Positions 35,516 to 48,038 of a stretch of 64,000 nucleotides of DNA are shown piece by piece. The notes under the pieces were generated by a model that saw only the letters and a program-made list of their open reading frames with translations, did not search any database and was not told the DNA's origin. The stretch's first letter is position 1. Each line of letters begins with the position of its first letter. The translations under genes were made by a program, and so were the position numbers. This stretch comes from Pseudoscleropodium purum (taxonomy: Eukaryota > Streptophyta > Bryopsida > Hypnales > Brachytheciaceae): NCBI GenBank assembly GCA_963969395.1, contig OZ017798.1, positions 25,412,173 to 25,476,172 on the forward strand. The letters are read 5' to 3'.

Positions 35516-38500
35516 TATTTTAAATAGGCACCGTCCAAAAAGAAATTATAATTATAATTTTTTTTAAATAATTAAAAAAAAGTTTAATTAAATTAATTAA
35601 TTTTTATTTGTCCAAAACAACAAAAAAAATCAATAGATTTCAATTTGATTTCGTCCAAAACATTACCTCTAAAATGACTAAATCATTCAATAGATTTGAG
35701 TTGAAATTTTGTTGTTTTGGTCATGAATTTTCTAATAGTGTTGGAAGACTTGTTTTGGGGCCCTTGTAATGCTTCAACTTCTCTACAAACCAAATAATAT
35801 TAGTTTTTTTAGCATACTTCCTAACTTTAATGCCATGAATATAAAATTGACTCTATTGATATAAAATATTGTAATTCAATTTTGAACATTTATCAATTAA
35901 CAAATTTATTTTGTAATGTTGTGGAGTTTTTTTGTTTGAATTGAAAAGCTTCATTTTCAAAGAAACATTTAAATAAAAAAATGCATGTGTTTTCTACAAC
36001 TCACTCTGGATAACGGCTCAATTCAAAGTTTGTAACAGTTGTTGTTCCCCTATATTTTATTGCCGCCTTGTCATGTGCTTCAACTACTTCTTGTGTGCTT
36101 AAAATAATTCAAAATTTTTTATAAGAGCAATCATCTAACTAATTGAACCTTGATTAAGAATAAAATACTATCTAGTTAATGCTTGTATGAAAATAGATGA
36201 CACACAAATGTTTCATGAATTATTCTATCGTACTATACAAGATGTTATATCCATTGGTATAAGTGAATTTATGATATTTTAAAATGAAATTACCAAAGGT
36301 TCCCAAATATAGGTATTTGTTTCCTTCCATACATCCTATGCAAGCTTCCCGACATCCATTTTGATGGTGCTTGAAAATCACAAAATTTAGAAGCACAAAT
36401 CAATTGATGATTTTTCACAAGTTCTAATTAGCTTTGACCATCTTAGTATGTTGGATATTTGTTAGACTAGAGTAGATCATAATACTGCAATGACTACCAA
36501 ATGATATTCAATTGAAGTTTATTCATACATATTACAAAAGATTTTAGTAAAGATGTCCAATTCGATTGAGGTTTTAGGGAAAAATTAGAAGAATGGATTC
36601 AAAGATGTTTTTGTTACCTTACTACTCCCTTGAACTTGGATAGGCCTTTTGAAAATCCACTACTTTTTAATAGATCCATCAATTGCAGCATGATGATTAG
36701 TAAGAATAAATATTTTCCAATCTCTTTAAGCTTGTGAAAACATGAGAATTAAAAATCTAAGATTTGAACCATAACAAAACGTAAATGTAAATCAAATGTA
36801 TAAATTCTATAGGTACCTTTTGTTTTTGTTCAATTTTGTTTCTATCCAATTGAATGATTAAGGTTTCTTGAATAATTCTACTTAACTTCAAAAAGCTAAA
36901 AGCATTTTGACTCCATCCTATTGATCCTATCCTAGTTTAATAAGAAAGTGGAGGGTAGTATGCTACAGTAGCTTGTACCAAGCTAGGTTTTTCCTTCTAA
37001 TATACTCTCTTTAACCACCACTATTATAAAGTTTCTTTTTGCTACTACAACTTCTTAGATTTTAGACGTTGGAGTCGCAACAAAATGCTAGAGCAATCCA
37101 ATACGCAATTGAAGCCTATTGAAGCCTAGTATGTGTAAATTGCCGATTAGGACTAAATTTTTGTAAATTTTTTAGAAGATGGAAATGCATTTTGACTCTT
37201 TTGGAAAATTGTTTGTCATTTTGGTGTCCAATTGGATTATTTTGTGATTCTGTTTTAATCCACATGGGATGCTTTTTGCTGATCAGTGAAGTAAGTTTTG
37301 TAAGTATTTCAAAAGAGTGATAGGAAAATGTATCTAATTAGAGATGTTTTGACAAATTAGATTAATAATTGATTGTAGTCCAAGTTGGTTGTAATGATGT
37401 CATTTAGTAGAAGTCAGTTCTAATTTGGCAGTACAAGCTTAATTGGAAATCCAAATGTGTGAGTTACTAGTTGGATGTCATGTTTGTCCTAGTTACTTGG
37501 TTGTTACATTGGCCAATTTGGAAGTTATTTTAATTGTTGTTGGTTGTCTCCTTCCAGAGTTGGTAATTGTCAAGGTTGGAATCCTAATAAATCCATGTCT
37601 CCAAATTGTCTTTCACCCATTGTTGAGCAAGTGCATGCGTGTCCCAACTAGTCAAGTTGTGTAGTTTTTTGTGCGGATGTTTGTGTTTTGTGTGTGAGTG
37701 TTAAGTGTTAGTGTAATGAAGTGATTTGTGATGGAATCTTATGTGGTTTATGTCCAAATTGGAAAGTTTGAGTGTGAGACGGAGAAGTATGAGATGGGAA
37801 AAGTGTGGTGTTTAAGTGAATATTAGCATTGAAGAGTGAAGAAATTAAATTGGTGTTTAAGTTACAAGTTAATGTGGGCTAATGATAATGAGCAATATGC
37901 TAGAATTAGAATATCATTTGATGAAAGCCTAATTGGGAAAGCTTAATTGCACATGAACAATTTGTGATGGTGATTTGATCACCAATTTGGAATTAATATC
38001 AAAAAGATATTTTTAGCCAAATTGATGTGTTATATTTTGCATGATGAATGTGTAATTTAAATGATGTAAAATGTAAAGACTATGAATTATAAATTCCTAG
38101 TGTATGAATAGGATGAAGAATTTTGTGTAATCTAGGAGTAATTTATGAAAGCTCTAGTTGGGAGTTTATGAGTATGTTCCTGTAGTTTTAGTCTTAGTTA
38201 ATTGTTGAAATATATGTGTTTGTTTTACTGAGAAACCAAATTGGATTTATATTAGTATTGTGATTGGATTGTCCATGATTAATTGAGCATTACAAATTGA
38301 AGTTAGTTAAGCTTGAATGCTGTCTTTGGTGGTTTTTAGCCTTGTTATTAATCTATGTATGTTAAATGTCAAAATGGAGTGATTTGCCTGAGTTAGTGTT
38401 AGGAGATTAATTGAATCCAATTTGTCAAGTATCATATTAAAGCATATGTGTCGTGGATGATAAGAATAGTAATCTCAAGTTGGTTCGTAAGAGCTATAAA

Positions 38501-39223
38501 TTTTGTTATGAGCAAAAGTATATGAAATTAAATTGTACTATGAATGTGAATTTCAAATTGGTGAATTTAGATGTTGTGGTTTCCCTATTGCAAGACAAAG
38601 ATCAATTTGATAAGATCCAACCCAAGTCAAAAGCTTAAAAGCCACAACAAATTGTACCAGGTCAAGACTGATTTGGACATTGAAGTGCCTCAACCAGTAA
38701 AGCAATTAGCAGAGTTCCAATTTGGAAATTAAAGAATTAAAGAAAATAAAGAAAAATATAAAGATAAAATAAAGAACTAATTGGGAGATTACTTAACCCT
38801 TTGCGGCCATTAAGAGTGGAGTGATGAATTTAGTAATTAGATTACCGCGTGAGATTCACAATTGCATATGGTTTAAATGAACAATTTCTTTTCATTCTTT
38901 GTTTGCAATGTCCTATTAGATTTTATTGGAAATAATCCTATTTAAACTCTTAGGCTATCACGTATTGTAGAGAAGCTTGATATTCCAAATAGGAAATAAC
39001 AAGTTTAAAGGATAAGTTCATTTGGGAAGGCTCATTAGATGATTTTCAACCTTCTTGGAGGGCTGTAAGTTCCCTAGGCTACCAATGTTGGGGGAATAGC
39101 TTGCAGCTGCTACCTAATATGGCATGGCGATAGCCATGTCACAAAAATTAAAAAATAAAATAAAATAATAATTTTTTTTTTTGCATTAAAATATTTTTTT
39201 CAAAAAAACAAAATCTAACAGCA

Positions 39224-39590
39224 GTTGTTCCCGATTTGCTAAGGGAACAACATCAAGGGAATAAGCCTGAAACAACCTTCTAGCCCCCTCGAATCTTTTC
39301 TAATGCATTAGAAGATTTTTGGGGCCTCCGGAAGCCTGCGAGTTATCATAGCCTATGAATGCAAGGAACAGGTTTGGTGGAGCAAAATGACGTGGCCGAG
39401 ACTCTGCCACATCATTGTCCAAAAAAAAATTCAACTTTTTTTGGCATTTGAAGAATTAAAATTTTTGAATTTCTTATTTTTGAATTTTTTTTCTGATAGC
39501 GGGTTGTTCCCTCTACTGTAGGGAACAATTGCAAGAGAACATGCCCAAAATAGGCTTATGGAGCCCCCCCAAAATCTTCTAATGTCGACT
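39224..39590. repeat. Duplicated unit with GTTGTTCCC hairpins
   Basis: GTTGTTCCC and GGGAACAAC (39224-39251) form a perfect 9-bp stem with a 10-base loop. A second stem, TTGTTCCC with GGGAACAA (39504-39528), has a 9-base loop. Each hairpin is followed by a similar tail: CAAGGGAATAAGCC or CAAGAGAACATGCC, then AGCCCCC and AATCTT. The two units lie about 280 bases apart as direct copies. Confidence 0.65.
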
Positions 39591-40540
39591 CTTTTCTAAT
39601 AAGTAGAAATGTAAGTGGGCATCTACAATTCTTTTGTCGCCTTGGATTGCTTAGATTTTCATTCACTATTACGTGGTGGGCTCGTGTCCCTTTCCATGTA
39701 TATGTTGCTATAACAACCTTACATTAGGAGCCATGTCTCCAAGTGTGCTAGAAATGCTCTAAGTTACTATGGCTCCCCTATTGTTTTAAGCTTCTCCTTT
39801 TATAGTCTTTAGAACATTAACTCTTTACCACTTTCTTAAGAATCTTCCTTTATTTATGAAAAAAAAAGATATCTCTTTTGTTGAATACTTGTATAGATTT
39901 AAGATTAAGATTTCTACTTTTCAATGCTCAATATGCTTCCTTTTGCTAGGGATCACCTCACATTTCAAAGAATGCAAAGGGATCTCTAAGTAAACCTAAA
40001 ATGATAGAGCATATGACAATCTAGTTAAACATGAAAGGCTTATACTTTGGATGTTTCATTTTTCCATCGAAATTTTTATTTCTTATCCTTCAATGATTAA
40101 TTCAGATGTCTTCTACAAGCTATACAAATTTCAGATTTTTTTGTGAAAATTTGAAGTTGTAATGAATTTTTGAAAAATAAAAGTGAAAAAAATCAAATCA
40201 AATACAATATGGAATAAAAGCTTAAATTTATTTATTTTTTCTTGTTTGTGCATATCATGGTCTAGTATATTTTGGCTTAAACCAAATTTGGGGGTCATAG
40301 TATAATTAAAAAATCAATCATAGCAATAGGCCAAAAGTTCAAATGGTAATAGAGTATGCAATTTTTGTGATTTTCCAAAATTTCAAATTGAATGAGAAGC
40401 AAGATTTATTAAGTTTTATTTCACTTGTTTAGTTCAATTTAAAAAAAAGATAATTTTCATGGTTGAATTTTAGACAAAGAACAATGATTTAGGAATTTAC
40501 CAAATGCACTAAAAAGGCCTCTTGTATGATTTGTGAATTT

Positions 40541-40652
40541 AGCCTCTTCTTCTCTCTCTCTCTCTCTCTCTTTTTTTTTTAATTCTTCAATGAGGGGCTT
40601 TCTACCACCAAGTGATGCACGCACGCATGCACACACACACACACACATACAT
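40541..40652. repeat. (CT)n and (CA)n microsatellites
   Basis: A (CT)n run at about 40546-40571 followed by poly-T, and a (CA)n run at about 40628-40648 preceded by GCACGCACGCATGC, lie within 100 bases of each other. Both are simple repeats and likely polymorphic. Confidence 0.9.
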
Positions 40653-41805
40653 ATCCAAAAAATTCTCTATAAAAAATTTGGATGAAAATCATCTATTTTT
40701 GAAGGAATAACAATGCTTATTTCACCATTCATATTCATCAATATAAATGTTTAAAGGTTAAGAGTTAAGATTATTAGAGCATCATCAATTGACAAGGAAT
40801 ACCGTGCATAATATTTTTGATAAATATTGTGCTCACTACATGGAGCCTCAAGCCTTCTTGTAACATATCTTGAGCCCTTAGTCCAATCTACCCCTATGAT
40901 CCAACACTCTAAATAGCTACTAGCTTCATGTTGATACAATTGTATTTTTTGTTTGCCAAACATTGTATAACAAGGCAACTATCCTTTCCAAATTGGAAAA
41001 GTAGAATAATGCTTTGCTGGATTCTTGGGAGGGACTTATATGATAATTTAAGGATTGGAGTTCACTAAAGAGCCATATAAGACAACTCTGTTCACTGTAG
41101 AGGTCCCTTTTCAAAGATGCAAAAAGGACCCTTCCCTCATTGGTAAACAATGTTAGAGGGAACTTCTTTTGGCCCCCTCACAGCAATTATACTGATTCTG
41201 TGTCTCGTTCTCTGCCCCATTGATGATGCTCTTATACTTGCCGGGCACTGCATTGGTGACCGGCAAACGATCTGCTGTGACGAAGCCTAGCTCGCACAGG
41301 CTTAAGGGCGCAAAAGAAGGGCCAACTGCAAGGGGCTTCCAGAGTTCCAGGGCTTGGGAAGTCAGTCACAGTAGGGAATGTCGTAGTTCTGAAGTTGGGG
41401 CAACCACCCAGTCCTGAATTCAATGCACTTGGAAGAAGAACAGCAGCACATGCTTGCTAACCTTACTTCTGTCCGTAACTTGATTGCGTAACATACTGAC
41501 CAACATTGAAGACAGCCAGGATCCCTCATATGCATCCGCAACGAGAAGAAGGAATGCTCAGCTTTCACGGAACAAGCCCTCCACGGTGGCACCTACTCTA
41601 AGTTAGCTGCCCTTGCACCATTTTCACACTTCCTTGCTCACTCTGCAACCACTAGAAGAAGAAGTTACCAACAACAGCGACAAGAACTCGCTTGAGATTT
41701 TCCTGCTCTTTGTGGACTCTTTTGGAACTTCTGCAGGCCACCCACATTGAATTTCGAAGTCGTGTCATCACTCTTGAGGAGGAGCGGATCGTGGGATTGG
41801 GCGCC

Positions 41806-44800
41806 ATGGTGCGACGCAAGGAGATTGCCGTCGTCGGCGTCACAGCTGCTGGCCTCGCCGTCACGGCCCGCGTCGTCCTGGGCATGCTGCGGCGCAGTCA
41901 TTCTGGTGTGTCTTCGTATTGGGTTCTGGCCAGATTGGACTGTGGGGCTTGGATTTAGGGGATCTTGAATTGGGGTGGTCGAGATGAGACAGTCCTGCGT
42001 TTTCGTGGTTGAATTTCAGGGGATCAGGAATTTTTAGGGGTTTAGGAATGTGGCGCATCATTAGTTGGAGTATAATTTTGCGAGTTGCGGATCATTGCTG
42101 GTGTTCAAGAGAGTAGGGTTATTGCAGTTTTGATTTTCCGAGAGTTGGGTAGAAAGCAAAAATGCTGGGGTGATTTTCGAAATTGGCTGAATTTTTTGTA
42201 TTGTTGGTTTTGGGATTCGGAAAGACTGAAGTTTGGGGGGGTGCCGGGTAGATGTTTCGGATGGGATTAAGGTTCGTCTCAAACTGTCGGCTTCGGATAT
42301 ATTGAGATTAGCAGAGCAAGTAATATCGACATCAACGAGTGTTCATGACGCCGTTGCTGCTGTTCCAATCGATCAAGTATGCCTCCACCGAAATCTGAGG
42401 TCAATGCATTATGCAACGATGATGATTTTTCGTGTTTCACGGAATGCAAATTTAAACCCGTGTTCCAGGACTTATTGATAACGAGGTTGGTGTTTTGATT
42501 GGTGTTTTTCCAGGTCAATTATGAGGATGTGATTGCGCCTTTGGCAAATCTAGAGGCCGAGGAGTTTGCATTGGTTCAAAGCTGTGTGTTTCCTGCCCTG
42601 GTGTCGACTTCGAAGGAAGTTCGGGATGCCAGTTCTGAGGCGGAGAAGAGAATTGATGCCTACAATGTGAAGTGCAGGTATTGTAAAGTGTATTTCGATG
42701 CTAGTTTGCAGTCTAATGTGTCTTGAATGTTGTATGATACTCTTTATGTGTTTTATTGTACACATGTAAAGTTGTAATATGCTCGTGTAATGGGATGTCT
42801 TACTATTTGGAGCTATGTGCAGTATGCGCGAAGATGTTTACCTTGTTGTGAAGGCTTTCGCTGAGAAGAAGGACCCTTTGAGCCCTCAAGCACAGCGCTT
42901 TGTGGACTATTTGGTGAGTGCCTTTCCTGTCCTTTTTCCGTAATTTTGCGCATGGGTGGCTATTAGGTTCTTGGTAGAGGGTACAATTTGCGTCATTATA
43001 AGCATTTTAACATATGTATGAGTGGTTTTTGGGAGATCACTATAGAGCTCTGGAGAGATCACTTTGAGTACGAGAGCCAAATCAGTTGAGATCAATTTTT
43101 TATCACTTTGTATGAATTTCTAATGCAATTTCAAAGTGGGAGGATGTATACCACTGTAAGTGACATTAAACAAACGCATAGATCAGTGGCCATTGACATT
43201 TAGCCAAGTCATGTTAACTTGCATCTTGCTAATTGAAGGCCAACCGGGTTTAGTATTTCTAATTTATATCCCGATCAGTTTGAAATTAGTGGTGGCGTAG
43301 GTGTTCCAAGAACTACAACGTAGTTACTTAATTTTGATGTTGATGGCTCGCTAGTGAAGACGCTCTTATGCCTATTGCTTGTTGCAGGTCAGAGATTACG
43401 AGAGATTGGGTTTGAATCTATCTGCAGACATAAGGAAGAAGGTCGAGTTTTTGAAGACCACCATTGGCGAGCTGTGCATCGAATTTCAGCAGAACATGAA
43501 TGAAGAGAACCTTCGCCTCTACTTCACTGAAAGTGAGCTGGCAGGATTACCTGCGGACTTCATTAAGGTCGTAATTCTGTAAGAATCTAATCTTGCTTGG
43601 TACTTCTGTGAGATTTGAAAGTTGCAAGCACGGAGTCAGTGTTGTAAATTTGTTGGAGATCGTGTCTTTAATGGTCCGTTACCGGTATTCTTGTTTGGAT
43701 CGTCTTCGTAGGTTTGTGAGTTTCTGTTAGTTTTTAATATCCTTTTTTATTCGTGCCTCCTCTCTTCAGGAACTTACTCGTGATAGCGAAGGCAAGCTGG
43801 AGATCAACCTGAAGTATCCTCATTACTTTCCTATTATGGAGCGATGTAAGGTATTGCCAGTGCCAACTCCAGAATTGAGGCTGTTCTGATAAATGATAGA
43901 CTCCCTAATAAGCATAAAGGAGCTGCATTACAAGCTTCATAACGGTAACTTGTGTTATAATGCCCAGTATTCTGAAATTTATTGACCCTTCTTATAATTT
44001 GCTGTTAAGCCTACGCTGTCTGACATAGGAATTACACATGCTTAAAGACGTTTTCTCTTGTATATGATGGTGTATTATTGTGTTAGAACTCCAGATACTT
44101 TTTTATCATTGTTCTCTGGTCACTAAGGCTGCAAGATCTACATTGGGCAGGTGGGAAGTACAAGGAAAGCTGTGGCAATTGCCTATGATCAGCGTTGTAT
44201 GGACGAGAATGTGACAATTTTGGAGAAAGTGGTATGTGCTTTATCCGAGGAACTATGTTGTACCGTTCATTTCACCTGGTCTGGGACTATCAGGCAAGTT
44301 ATTTACGTAGTTGGTCTCGGTCATTTGCTTTGTGTTTCTACCAGGTAGCGATGAGAAATGCAATGGCACAGTTGCTAGGTCACAGGAATCACGCTGAGTA
44401 TGCAATAGCTACGCGCATGGCCAAGTCTCCCGCGAAGGTAATATTCCCCTTTCTTTTGTAATTTTGCTTATTGAATGTTTTATGGCAATACACATAGAAT
44501 AACTAGACTACGGCTCATTCATACATGCATTAGCTGATGCAAGTCATCACATGTTGATGTTGGGTCTTCTTGTTTAGGTGAAAAGTTTCCTGGAGAACAT
44601 ATCCAACAAGATTTCCCCTCTTGCCAAGAAGGAGCTTGCAAAGCTAGAAGCCATGAAGGTATTTATTTGTCAGCCTGCTGGTGTAACTTTGTCATTGAGA
44701 TGTGAAATAAGGCACTGCTTCTGTGGCTCTTAAGCGCTTGCAAGTGGTTTGCATACTTTAGGTAGAGACTTTTTCAGCATATCTTGATGTCTAGAATTGT

Positions 44801-47800
44801 GATTAGGGGACAATGCTTTATCGCCTCCAGTTATTGATTTATGTGCATAACTCCTCTGTGCAGAGGGAGGAGGAAGGTGATGAACCTTTTGGTTTTCAAG
44901 ATTTTAGGTACTACATTCGAAAAGCTGAAGAGGTGGAGTTTAAAGTAGACTATGAGAAAGTAAAGGAGTACTTCCCTTTGCATGTCGTCACAGCTGGCCT
45001 GCTTCAGATTTACCAAGACTTGTTAGGTTCGATGCTCATCTTGTGATTGATTCATGGTCTCTATATCTCGCTTTGAGAAGCAGTATCTAAAACTCAGCAC
45101 GCAATCGCCTTGGTTGTCTTGGTGAGATTGGTCCACATTATGTATTCTACTGTTTTTCTTCTTTGAATCCCCCGATTCGAGATGCATGAATATCTTATGT
45201 GATATTGCAGTGATCCTGATACTTTCTTGCAGCCAAATCCTGGTTTTCTAAGTGTTGACAGTCGCGTGTCTGTAGGTTTGAAATTTAAGGAGGTTGCAAA
45301 GCCCACTGTGTGGCATCCAGCGGTTCAGCAGTATGGTGTTACAGATGCAGAGACAGGAGAACGCATGGGTTACTTTTATCTTGACCTGCACCCTCGGTAG
45401 GTGAAGGATACTTGAAATGTTTATTCAGGCTTGAATTAATGGCTGGCCTTTCATGATGTTAAGGGAGTCTTTTTGTTTCAGTCTTTTTGTTTTGAAAACT
45501 ATGAAATTGTAAATATCAAGCTTTGAAAGCTGGCCAAATGTCTTACTGTAATCTTTGACAATCTGGGGTCAGGGATGGGAAATACACGCATGCATGTGTG
45601 TGCTCACTGCAGCCAGGGTGTGTCCAGAAAGATGGCACTCGTCAGGTAATACTATACATTCTGGTCTGTCAATTGAAATAACTAGTTTTTCAATGGAGAA
45701 TTTCATCAAGAATACAATAAAATTTTATAGAATGGTAGCTAGAACTATTCTCTATAGGCGCTGTGATTCTGTTCTGTAGTTAAATGCTTCCTGTCTTCCG
45801 ATGCAGCTTCCAGTGGCAGCGATGTTGGCGAATTTTACCAAGCCCACAGCAGAGAAACCCTCATTGCTGGGGCACGCTGAAGTTGAGACATATTTTCATG
45901 AGTTTGGACATGTGGTAAGCATCCAGCTGTTAGTTCTCTGATTTGCATACGTGGCGAGTGATACCTGCGATTTCGGTATTAAATCTAGTTCTTATTGATG
46001 GATTCTCTTTCTATGCGTTCCTTGTTTGCAGATGCATCATATCTGCAGCCGTGCATCGTTTGCAAAGTTCTCAGGACTGAGTGTTGAAGAAGATTTTGTG
46101 GAGGCTCCCAGCCAGATGCTCGAGAACTGGTAGAATGCTTACCGTGTGCTGTTTCTATGATTTTTTTAGTTTTCTTCAAGTGGTCCTATCTCCATCTTAG
46201 TTTCATGGTTTCACACTACTATTTCATAGTAATAATATGAATGCGAATTGTATGACTCTGTTTACTTGCAGGTGCTTGGAAAGTGATTCTTTGAAGATGA
46301 TGAGTGGTCATTACAAGGTAGATTTTTCCTGTCTATTCACTTGGTGCTGTTAGTCAAGGTAAACAGTTCACCGGGGAATAGATTCTACCGTGTGTTCTGT
46401 GTGAGCTCTCTTTTTCTTTCTAAACCCTTCAAAATTCTTCGCCCTCGTATGAAGTGCTCATATGTTGGAACATTGTCGCAGGATGCGGATCGACCTTTAC
46501 CACAGGACACATGTGAAGCTTTGATGAAGAAAAAGCGTGCATACGCCGGTCTTCTCACCAAACGGCAACTACTGTTTGGTAGATACATTCATTTCTTTTC
46601 CTTATGATTTGAGATTTTGACATCATTATCATTTTCACTATTTGAGTATCACAGGATGCTTATCAGTCTGGTTCGTATTTGTATCCTCTGCACACTTGAC
46701 AAAAAAGCAAATATCGTTGGTTTTTAGTGCCTGCTGATGTTTTCTTGTGCGAGATCTTCAGGACTTTTTGACCAGTCGATACACATGCGAGACAAAGCAG
46801 ACACAGCTGTCATTATCAAAGACCTGACACCCAAGGTTTCAACTTCCTACATTCACCTGTCTTTAGAGATTTGGGATACCAGCATAAGCTAGTGTGTTGT
46901 CATCTAGAATTTGTTATCCGGGAATCTCTCACTACTATCACATGAAAGTTTGTCCATTAACTGCTACTTCGTAAGCAGGTGATGGAGGGAATCCCTATGC
47001 TGAAGGGTACTAATTTCAGTGCCTCATTTGGTCATATGGCGGGTGGCTACGATGCTGCATACTATGGTTATCTTTGGAGTGAGGTAAAAAACGTTACTTT
47101 TTGTCACTCCAATCCTTTGTTTGGAAGATGGGATTGCCATATCTGCTTTTTTTGGACCTTTTCAGAGGTTTTGAATTTCTCAAGAGATCTTTTAGTCGCT
47201 TGAAGCCTTCAGGATGTCTTCTCTAATTTGCATGTTCTACTTGCTATATCCAGTTCAAGTTCTACCTTGAGTTTGACTTGGTGCTTGTAAAGATCGACTC
47301 AATATCTAGTAAGATCAATCTGAGTGATGTATGGTGAATCTTTTGCTGCATGCGTATTGTGGAATGTGTTATGAACTCTTCGTAGTTTGGATGGTATGAA
47401 AACGAAGCACTATCTTCTTGGACGCAGGTATTCTCTGCGGATATGTTTGAAACCAAGTTCAAGGGCAACGTCCTTAGCAAGGTAGCCGGCAGAGAGTATC
47501 GAGACAAGGTACTAACCTTTGCTTGCGTCTGCACTTTTCCTTATTTTAGATTTGATTATGCAAGGAGGATGCTTGCTAGATAATCATAACATTCTGAAGA
47601 AACCTTGTTGATCACCCTTAGAATGGGCATGAAATAGATTCTCTTACACCTTGTTTTGCAAACTTGGGCTCAATTTGAACAATTGTGATCTCCGTTAACC
47701 AATGAGCCATTGTCTTCACATGTGAGTATGTTCAAGCTTTATTTTTGCTCGATTAGCTCTGATTTGGAATGACTTCGCTCTGAACAACTCTTAGTTGGCA

Positions 47801-48038
47801 CTGTCCTCGCAAGGTACCATACCACCACTGAAGAATGTTATTATGTCTTAGACCGTACATTTGCAGCTATAAGAGACATTAATCAAGACATTCTCTAGTA
47901 GAGAGTTTAACTTGAGACTTGTTGACGTTACGCCAGGTTCTTGCTCCCGGAGCTACCAAAGATGCTGCAGTCATTTTGCGGGAGTTTTTGGGACGGGAGC
48001 CAACACAGGAAGCGTTTTTGAGAAGCAAAGGTCTTTAG
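41806..48038 (+). CDS. Thimet-type oligopeptidase (M3 zinc metallopeptidase)
   Basis: Twenty exons: 41806-41905, 42252-42376, 42514-42677, 42823-42913, 43388-43567, 43770-43850, 44151-44231, 44345-44437, 44578-44658, 44864-45026, 45276-45396, 45573-45645, 45807-45914, 46032-46129, 46272-46317, 46482-46578, 46762-46835, 46979-47083, 47428-47508 and 47937-48038. Phase closes at each, giving 687 aa, the usual M3A size. HEFGH (482-486) supplies two zinc histidines and the catalytic Glu; Glu511 in [13 protein letters not shown] is the expected third ligand. [19 protein letters not shown] (609-627) is the conserved substrate-binding loop. The N-terminus has a hydrophobic stretch (residues 6-26, [19 protein letters not shown]) between basic ends, so a membrane anchor or organelle-targeting role is possible. 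The family cuts short peptides, including degraded transit peptides. The start is the first in-frame ATG. Many introns have phase 0. Confidence 0.93.

Larger units (their letters stand above)
34617..35740. mobile_element. CACTA-like non-autonomous DNA transposon
   Basis: The left end begins CACCATTAGAAATG, then CACGACCAAAACAACAGAAA, then TTCAAC. The reverse complement of the right end (35700-35740) begins CACTATTAGAAAATTC, then ATGACCAAAACAACAAAA, then TTTCAAC. The match is close over about 40 bases. CACTA starts and subterminal repeats are the hallmark of the CACTA (CMC/EnSpm) superfamily. The left end has CACCA, a one-base change. Repeats of TTTTTGTTGATTT lie just inside. The flanking trinucleotides are TTC and TTG, so a 3-bp target duplication is imperfect. 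No transposase frame is present. A foldback and a SINE-like unit lie inside. A related CACTACAAGAGAAATTATG end lies at 33922. Confidence 0.55.
31000..41750. other. AT-rich repeat-filled intergenic region
   Basis: No gene is supported over about 10.7 kb. The longest open frames are under 80 codons. The region contains a repeat family A copy, a 26-bp palindrome, foldback copies, a CACTA-like element with a SINE-like insert, paired hairpins and microsatellites, each listed separately. The part at 37.4-38.7 kb is rich in AATTGG words and low in CpG. It may be a decayed retroelement, but no protein motif can be read. From about 41.2 kb the GC content rises toward the oligopeptidase gene. Confidence 0.6.
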
